Assembly (NCBI GenBank): GCA_018697195.1 | Contig: JAGMWU010000039.1 | Coordinates: forward strand, 1,007,817 to 1,071,816 | Length of the DNA stretch: 64,000 bases | Origin: Certhia americana | Lineage: Eukaryota > Chordata > Aves > Passeriformes > Certhiidae | Direction: 5' to 3' | Shown: piece after piece, positions 55,704 to 64,000 of the stretch | Position numbering within the stretch: the stretch's first letter is position 1 | Layout: every line of letters starts with the position of its first letter | Notes under the pieces: generated by a model | The model's input: only the letters and a program-made list of their open reading frames with translations | Told to the model about the DNA's origin: nothing | Database searches by the model: none | Made by a program: the position numbers and the translations under genes

Positions 55704-56345
55704 CTCTGCCCACTTCCCATCAGAGCCACCCAGCTACAACAGAAATATAGGATTTGACCAGTCACCCCAGGAGAGCAGGGATGGTTTGAGGAAACCATTT
55801 AAGACAAGTTATCCTAAGTACCAGTCATGTATCTCATTATACCCTTATGTGATCTCCACAGAAACTGAGCAGCCACATCAAAACCTGTGAAACTACAGGT
55901 GGGTTGAACAGAAAGAGCTTGCTATGAATAAGTAACTCATCGTTTATGAAGTCACCATAAAGCCTAGTATTGTAAATCCCCTCACTGAGCATGGAAACTG
56001 CAACTCAACTGACCGTAACCAAAAAGAGGAACCCACGCAGCAAGACATATTCACTGACAGGCGAAACTGAGACTCAAACCAAACCTGATACTGTGTTTTA
56101 TTTACTTTCTCATGGGTACTATTCAAAGCTGCAGCACAAGGCATATTCCTAAATTAGACAGAGAAGTGAATAAAGGGAAAGATGTGGTGGGTGTGTTGAG
56201 GTTTCATCAGGACTTATGAGACTTGCTAATAATCTCAAGGAAAAATTGGCCAAGGCATCCCCTTTCACAGCACCTCAGAGAACAAAAAAGGACCTGAGTT
56301 AGTCCCTATGCCTCTGCAGCCTAGAAAAGACTGGGAAAAGGACTT

Positions 56346-56379
56346 TATTTCTTGGACTTTAGGAAAAGTCCAAGAAATA
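56346..56379. other. 14-bp perfect stem-loop
   Basis: TATTTCTTGGACTT (56346-56359) and AAGTCCAAGAAATA (56366-56379) are exact reverse complements separated by TAGGAA. The element is compact (34 nt) and sits in the NR3C2 intron. Confidence 0.85.
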
Positions 56380-58689
56380 TTTGTAGCAAAACTCTGATGT
56401 CAAAGATAGTTTTTGTCTCTTCTGATTTCACACTTCTTACTACTGTAAGAACCATTTCCAATTTTCTAACCAAGAGCCTTTCCCTTGCTAGACAAAAGCC
56501 TGTATCCATTAGAAGGTTGCTCACCAATTAAATTGATTTCAGGGACCTCCAGAAAGCACTTAGCACTGTAACAAAACCAAAACAAACAACCAATCAAATA
56601 AATGCAGTCCAATAAGAAAACCTGCCAAAGGCCTGAAAGTCAAAACCTGTTTGGAAGCCTCCAAAAACAAGGCATGCTTTCCCTCATGCCAAAAGAAGTC
56701 AGTTTGAACTTGACAGAGAGAGGAGTGAAAACATCACCAGACACCTTGAGGGCAAGGCAGAGATACCGGGGGTAAAGAGAGAAAAAAGACCAGGACATGG
56801 GATTAGAGAAGCCCTCGGCTTCAGTGGCTTAAGCCATCTAACCATAAAAAGCCCTTGGCCTGAATTATTTTACCTGTCTTAGGAGGGCTTTCTTGTTTTT
56901 TCTTGTGAAAAAGTTTTGGGGTTCTTGGGAAAAGAAGAAAATAAACATATTATTGTCACAACACTTAACTGTCTCTTGAGGGAGTATTCTACTCCAACAG
57001 CTCCAACAGTGGTGACAGAATGCCATTATCTGAACCAATTCTTCCACGCACAGGGGCAGGAAACACTGAGCATCCATCTGCTCAATGGACTGCACCCAGA
57101 CTCCTGTGTCCCATCTTGAAGCTGTTAAAAACACCGCCCAAGTCACCCGTACTGGAGCAGCCTCATTAAGTTAAACACACTGATCAAAATCTAAGCCAGA
57201 ATACATGCAGGATTCGGGCAAAATTCAATTGTGACTTTTCATTCAGTACTTGTTTTTTACTCAGCACTTGCTAATCTCTGCTTAGTCTGCAAGCCACAGC
57301 AGAAAGAGAAGAAACATCCTCCCTTCAACACTTTGCCTTCAGCTCCTAAAGCAAGGCTTTAGAGTCATCTCCTTCCAGGAAGGCAAAAATGCCTGTTACT
57401 TTGCACCAATGGCCAATTTGGGCACTGCCAAACCCATGACAAAATAGTGACTGGACCCAGGACCACCAGCATAAATGCTGATAATCAGACAAGGAAGATA
57501 ATTTCACATTAAAACAGATCTATGGACATAAAGCTGTTATTTTGTGGCCTTTAGCCACCGAGGCAATTGGCAATTTTTAAATTCAACTTGACAATTTAAA
57601 ATTGAACTTACAGAAGTCAAGTCTGAAAATTAGTTTTCTCACAAGAAATTCATCATGGTGACCCTAGAGAATACCATCCCGGATAAGTGATACTAAGAAA
57701 TTTAGAGCTGCTTTAAAAATTCCAGCCAAGTGTCCTCCTGTTATATGCCTATCAACAAAGGAATTGGCAACAGCCCATGGATAATGATTGCCAAAGGAGA
57801 GTTTCAGCTCTCAATCACTAACAGAGAACTTGTGATAAAATCCAACTTAATAATCACCCAGTTATGTAACCCTAAAATCCCAAGCACATCAATAGCAAAA
57901 AACCCCAAGTATATGCTGGTATTAACAGTTAATTATGCACTTAGCAGAATGCTGATACCAAATACTCTCTTTTGGTTTGCATTTGCATTTCAAAAGAGAC
58001 AAATCACAGTTTTAAATGAGAAAATACATAATTATGCCTTTACCAAAATGCTTTTTCAATAAGACATTCAATAATAAGTGATGATAATGTACACATGGCA
58101 ATAAATGCCCCATTTCAAAGTTCATCAGAGAAAGGCACTGAGAGCCAGAAAAGGTGCCCATTAGGAATAGTTTTTTACATCCATTCTGCCAGGGCTCATT
58201 GTCACTTGCAGTGGTTCATCAACAAAATTACTGCTATATTCTACATGCAGCAGCAATTCTCCTTTTATGCCAACAATGCCTCAAAAATTAAGACTTTGCT
58301 CATGCTGTCACGCAAAACCTGGCATTTTCTGGAAGTCAACTGAGGCACGACTTCCTCTCATGCCAGTTTAGAAAAACGACTTCCTAATTTTTCTTTCGTT
58401 CATATTTAACTCTACAGGGGACAAAGCAGAAGCAAGCACTGTGCATGTGAAAGGCATTGGGAGATGCCAGCAAACAGCTCATCGATGTGCAGGAAGATTA
58501 AAGCAGCACCACATTCAGATACTTGCAAGGAACAAACCTCTGTTCTAAGACCTTGACAGGAGTGAGAAGAAACCCTCACAAAATGCTCGTGGATTTCCCA
58601 AAGTCATGCTGAGACAATACCAGGAGAGCATAATTATGGTCTATGCTAAATGTAAAGGCATTGGGCAAGTCTTCATACTGAAGTCGTAA

Positions 58690-60620
58690 AAACTAACACT
58701 CAAATCCTTTTGAACCCATCACAAGCTGGAAGTCTGCCAGAACATCCACTGGGCCAACTGATGAGCAAGATGAAAACGAAGCGTTTGAGAAAGATCAGAA
58801 AAGTTAAATAAAATCTTTGCATCAGTGCTCTCTGTAGAGGAGCCCAGTAAGGCTCTGCACCACTCTCCCTTTTCAGTAAGTAAGTGTGAGAAATAGTTTC
58901 AGATTCAAGTGCAAGTAGAGGAGGGTTTATAAAGAAAAAAAATACCAGTAAAATGAATAGTAATAAATCACCAAGACCAGATGGCATCCATCCACGAGCT
59001 GTAAAGCAACTTAAATACGGAATTGCTGAACTACTAACTGTGCTGTGCAGCTTATTGCTTAAATTGCCCTTATAAAAGTCGTGGAAGGCGACAAACGTGA
59101 CTGATTTCTTAAAATGGGTCTGAGGGAGGGAAGGGAGCACTAGAGACCAGAGGCTAGTAAGCTCCAGTTCTATATCGAGCAAAACCATTGAAAGAGGAGC
59201 ATAAATTGATAAATAAACATGCTGTAAGGGAAGAAAGTCAGCACAACTCTGGCAGAGAGAGGTCAGGTCTCACGAATCTGTAAGGGCACTCTGATGATAG
59301 CACGCGGACGTTCTGGTGGATCCAGGCGATGTCTGCACGATGGAGATGCTTTGCACTTGCCAGGTCTAGCTGCATCACACAGCCATATGGAGTGAGACCT
59401 AAGCAAACACCAATCCTCTCCTCCTCCTCTCCCCTGCCCTGGTTTCCACACAAAGGAAACTGGGACATGCAGCTTAGGTATGGGCTCCAATAAATTCTGT
59501 CAGCATGCCAGCGTGGGTAATTACTGGTCTAGGACCTGCACACTGCCTTGCATCAGGAGGTATGGGAGGATGCAATCATGGCAGGGCTGGATTTTAAAGC
59601 TATTAAAAAGATATCCTGAAAGCTCTTAAAGAGAGCTTAGGGATAAGGAGGTCATCTCTTTGTGGATTATTAGCTGCTTAAAAGTAGGAGACCAAGGCTA
59701 ATAACAAATGGCCATCTCTCACAAGTAATGGAGGTTACTCAGGGAAGTGTCACAGAGCTCCACGCTGGGGCCTGGGCTGAGAACTGTGTTCATACATCAT
59801 GTGAGAAAAAATCAGACCTCTGGAGGTGACAGAGCTCGCTGATGACTCCAGACGATGAAATCAAGAGCTGCCTGTGAAAGACTGCTGAAAAATCCTGCTA
59901 GTCTGTGTGGCTGGCTGACAAAATGGAAGGTGAAAATCACTGATTGGACAATGCAGACAGTACAATCATCTCCCACCATACATACAAAATAACTGGATTA
60001 ACAAACATCACACAATAAAGAGTCCTAGATGTAACCTGGGACAGGTTTTTTAGGCTTCTGCCTTCCGAAAATGCTTGCTCAGTGCTCATCAAAAAAAGCA
60101 AAGATGTGAGGGAGAAGTCAGGAGCAAGACGGAAATTGTAATTTTGCTGCTGCCTCCACTGTGCTCTGAATCCAGTGTCAGTCTGGTCTCCTCCCAGAAT
60201 TAATACAAAGCATGAAGGGAGGAGCTGAGGATGGCCAGGGATAGCAGACAACTGATATATAAGGGGAGATAAAATTGACTCACTGCTTCTTCAGCTCACA
60301 GAAGAAACAACAGGACTTGATAGAGATCTAAGTGATAAATGGCATGCATGGGATGAGAAGGATTATATCCACTGTTACTGCAAACACAGGAATGAAGTGG
60401 CACTCCATTAAATTATCAGCCACCTGCTTTAGAAACATCTCCAACAAACAAATATGCATAATTAAATTGCAGAAGCAACTGCCACGGAACATTTTAGATA
60501 TCAAGATTATAAATGTATTCAAAGAGGTAACAGGCAAATTCACAGAGAAAGACACACAAAGATTATTAAACACAACTGTCCAAATGCAATCTCACATTCA
60601 GAAAGTACCTAAGTAATTGC
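58690..60620 (+). mobile_element. Degenerate CR1-type LINE, antisense to NR3C2
   Basis: This is an old copy of a CR1-superfamily non-LTR retrotransposon. At 58959 the frame SNKSPRPDGIHPRAVKQL and then KYGIAELLTVLCSL is the opening of the reverse transcriptase domain (PG.DGI.P motif, here PRPDGIHP). Nucleotide similarity to CR1 consensus continues through frameshifts and stops. It includes the stretch with GGCTGACAAAATGGAAGGTG, CTCTGAATCCAGTGTCAGTC and GACTTGATAGAGATCTA, and the 3' tail with GAAGTGGCACTCCATTAAAT and CATTTTAGATATCAAGATTA. No intact ORF remains and several internal segments, such as the catalytic YxDD region, are missing or unrecognisable. Borders are approximate: the left edge fades before 58690, and no terminal repeat is seen on the right. 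Confidence 0.8.
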
Positions 60621-61572
60621 TAGAATGGGCAAATGAAGAAGCCCCTTGTCTTGATCTTAAACTTTCTCTGGCCAGTCTAAAGGATGACAAACTGCTAGAG
60701 GGACAGTTTCTGACATTTCCTCATTCTTACAGATCTCCTTAAAACTACTGTATCTCTTGTTTTCCTTTACAGCTTCACAGTTTGAACCGAAACACTTCAG
60801 AAATTTAAGAAGTGTTTAGAGGCAGAAGCATTAAAAGGCAGAGCCTTTAGAAATTTCTGCAAAGAAACCAAGTCTATTGCTTTGCCCAACCAACGACCTG
60901 TTTGCAAAGAAAAGAAGCCAAAATTAAAACTTGGAAAACCTAGCTGAAGCGTGTTGCATCTATTATGCACAGGTATGACAGCAGTTTTACAAAATTTCAT
61001 TTCTTCGTCTCCACTGCTGTGGGGTGGGTATGTAACAAAATCCCTTTATGTACTTCTCTGGATGGGAACTGAGCCACACTTTATGAAAAAGTAAATAGCA
61101 GTAACAATGTATATAAAAAATTTACTGATGGAGATGTTTGCTTCCCACTGTACTGACAGTTTGCATGAATTCAGTATTCCTCACCAAAATAATAAATGCA
61201 AGCAAAAACCATGCAGGGAGGATCACCAAGGAGCTCTTGCTGACCTTTTAACAAGACCAGCAACTGCAAACACAATTTATCAGCAGAAATGAACACTGAC
61301 AACTCTTACCAACTCTGGCTGTAGTAGTAATAATTAAAATGAGGGATTTGGAGACTGCCAGATGACAGAGATTACAAAAATGTACCTAAATTTAGAACCT
61401 ACAGGATTAACAGATTGCCAGGGAAGACAAAAGGGTTAACAGCCACCATCCTGCCAAATGTCAAAGCAAAAAAGTAATCATTTAAACAATAAGTGAAGTT
61501 TCTTATGGGCTTTATCACCATTCAGAGATGATCTAACTAATTATTCCCCCTAAGCCCTGAGGTATATGAAGC

Positions 61573-61603
<31 letters not shown>

Positions 61604-61605
61604 AA
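61573..61605. repeat. (TAAA)n microsatellite
   Basis: About eight tandem TAAA units in the NR3C2 intron. Confidence 0.95.
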
Positions 61606-64000
61606 AGTGTTTTTAAATATTCAGCTTATTTTATTACGTTTATCTTCCTGCTGTTACCATAGAAATCAGGAAACCAGGAAGACTTACAGGTTTCAACAGT
61701 GAAAGGTCACAGAGAGGCTGCTGCATCCTTGCACTGCGTTAAGCAACACCAAATCCTAATGGTCCCAGCTTCCACAGGCGTATTATGAGGGGGTTTAGGA
61801 ATGTAATGAAAATGTTATTTACTAAGAAAAGGTACATAATTATTAAATGCAGATTTTTAATACAATATTAGCTTTTTCAGTTGAGCTATGCCATAATTAT
61901 TAATTTAATTTTACGGCTTTCCTCAATGTTACAAAATCCTCTGCCCATCCATATCCCATGACAACACTAGCACAGAAACTTCCTAGATGTCCCCCTTGTA
62001 CTGAAGCTGTTTTTTCTCCCCCTCTCTACCTCTTTTGCTCTACTTCAACTGACTCATTTGAAAAATGTATTCTCTATTGTTTGTCTATTGCCAACAACAA
62101 CCTCTGCCTCCTTCCAAATTTAAAAACTTCACGCTTGGGGCAATTACCAAAGGGATAGCATGAGAGATGCTTGCAATACTCTTTTATTTTACTGGGAGCA
62201 AAATCTTATGTTTTAAGGGATCTGTATATATTAATCTGTAGTAAACTTTTAAAATTATTTACATAGTATGTATTTAAAAAAAAAAATGTATCCATCAGTC
62301 TATTTGGCTCTTAATGTTTACATAATATTAAGTAATGTGCAGTCTCTGCTGAAGCGTTTTTACTGTAAGGACTGAGCTGCATATGATCTAATACAATAAT
62401 TTCAGAGATAGAAAAACATCGTAACTGATCCAAATGGTTGTGAAAACTGGCTCCAGTTTTAAACTCAGTTTTTCAAGTTTAATAATGCTGGGTACCTCAT
62501 ACAATGCCTAGTGCTGGTTTTCATTAGGCAAACCCTCAAGTCCTTGACTAGGATAAAAAACCAATGACAGCATGAAGTGCAATGGCCAGAAAATTCAGAA
62601 CCTGCACGCTTCTGCACCTCTGATTTATTCTTTCTGCCACAGATGACAAACTGAGAAAAATCAAAGGAGCAAGAAAACACACAGCACATTAGCCATGCAG
62701 CGCATTTGCAAAATACTGTTGAAATATTGATGCCATACTTTAACGTACTAAAGAGTCTCCACACAGTGCGTCTCAGCATCACTGAACTCTCTCAGTATCC
62801 AACATCACTGCTATTTTACAGCCAGGTAAGGCTGGAATGGTAAATAAGGTAATTTCGGTAGATTTGCTAAAAATAGGAATCAATTTTGAAATCTTCAATC
62901 TTTTCAGAAGTCCCTGCAGATTCAGAAATCTACAGAGAGACCATGTTAAACCTAAAAACAAAAAAATAAATCAAGACCTCTGGGGAATTCCAGGGTTGGG
63001 ACATCCCTCTGGGGCTTTTATGCCAGCACAAACCAATATGTAGAGGAGGAGCACGACTTGAGTTTTAATATTCATCATCAATGCCATCAGCTGTGTTTTT
63101 GCCTTAAGGAGAAATAAGAAGCCACCATGCATCTTCCTTAGGGGAAGGAATGGATAAGCAGTGCAGCTTGCTATGAGGGATGCAGTTTCTGGCTTCCAGC
63201 TGGGAGGAGGAGATGTGCTGGGAGCACAAGCCATGGCCCCAAAGACAGCCCATGTCCCACCGCTCCCACTGGTTTCCCACGTTGGGTGAGTGAGAATCCC
63301 TGCCATTCCACGTCTTGGCTCCTGCTGGGTTTCTGTTGGCAGTGCTGCACTTGTAAATGCTTTTTATTCCTTCCTGAGCTTCTGAAAGCTTGCCAGCCAA
63401 TGCCCTGACTTAATGTCAGATAAAAGCAGATACCTGGGATGTTGTTACCAGTAGCCGGCGGGACAGCAACTGCCTGAGCCCGTTAAAACCTGAGCAAAAA
63501 GGAGCATCCCTTGCCTTTCTCTGGAATTTAGGCATCTGACTTCTGCACTGCAAAGACAGAAATTCCTCCTTTTGAAAGGCTGGGCCCATTTGTTGTAGGC
63601 ATGAAGTGCCACACCACCTCTTTGCAGAAATGTTGAGGACTTTTCCCTCAAAAAGGCACAGCCAGGGAAAGAGTCATTGTAGCCATTTTGTAGCCATTTG
63701 TTCTAAGATTAATTCATCCAGTAAGGGAAAGAGCAATGGAAGGTGCAACTAACTGCTCTACCTTCCAGAAACATGTCTTAGAAATCCTGTTTAAGGCTGC
63801 TCCTTGTAGTAAAGAGTATTTTGCAGAGCTTCAGCCAGAATCCCTGAAAACAAGCTGATATTACAAACCATGGGGTTTTGTACATCCCTTGCTTTGTTCT
63901 TACACCCACGCCAGCCAGCACTGCTTGGTTTTCTGCTTTCAATTGTGTATGATTTTACCCATTTAATGCTCTGGACTTAGATTATCCACACATGTGCCTG

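Larger units (their letters stand above)
52839..64000 (-). other. NR3C2: NR3C2 intron, 5' end outside window
   Basis: More than 11 kb precedes the 131-nt exon. I looked for the preceding LBD exon (human ...SNSQFLYFAPDLVFNE region) and did not find it, so the whole span is read as one intron. It holds a 22-bp minisatellite with an assembly gap (55.5-55.7 kb), a 14-bp perfect hairpin (56.35 kb), a degenerate CR1-type LINE (58.7-60.6 kb), an AAAT microsatellite (61.57 kb), and short A runs near 53271, 55140 and 62279. No other gene is recognised. Confidence 0.8.

Noticed and set aside
55400..55890. Open frames of 76-136 codons with WPFPPQ- or GWEWPV-like repeats
   Set aside because: They are produced by the 22-bp minisatellite on both strands and cross an assembly gap. 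The same repeat stays open in several frames.

Overview
The window is vertebrate nuclear DNA, almost certainly from a bird. Coding sequence is confined to short exons with GT/AG borders separated by kilobase introns. The dispersed repeats are CR1 LINE fragments, including short 3' pieces of the avian type, one of which ends in TTCTATGATTCTATGA. No bacterial-style operons, CRISPR arrays, rRNA or tRNA genes are visible. A songbird is possible, but I cannot fix the species.

Two protein-coding genes lie tail to tail. The left half (1 to about 32820, + strand) is the 3' part of ARHGAP10 (GRAF2, a BAR-PH-RhoGAP-SH3 protein). Four coding exons (12744-12906, 23269-23400, 24353-24444, 31825-31913) join in frame to give 157 C-terminal residues: a Ser/Pro-rich linker followed by the complete SH3 domain. 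The right half (64000 down to about 36965, - strand) is the 3' part of NR3C2, the mineralocorticoid receptor. Its last three coding exons (52708-52838, 48940-49097, 40513-40668) encode the C-terminal 147 residues of the ligand-binding domain, including the AF-2 helix, followed by a predicted 3' UTR of about 3.5 kb. This matches the convergent ARHGAP10/NR3C2 order known in human 4q31. About 4 kb separates the predicted poly(A) sites.

The rest is intron or intergenic DNA. It holds a degenerate 1.9-kb CR1-type LINE (about 58690-60620), four short CR1 3' fragments, microsatellites (two assembly gaps of 10 N fall inside tandem repeats at 18.8 and 55.6 kb), a 22-bp G/C-rich minisatellite, and several unusually long perfect hairpins. 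Most open frames of 60-190 codons in these spans look like chance frames or low-complexity readings.

The most distinctive structure is a 58-bp inverted repeat (46175-46232 and 46947-47004, 3 mismatches) in the last NR3C2 intron. One arm interrupts a CR1 fragment, and the arms share 9 bp of CR1 sequence at the junction. This looks like a local template-switch copying event. I found no credible new gene system; the remaining observations are structural or regulatory candidates.
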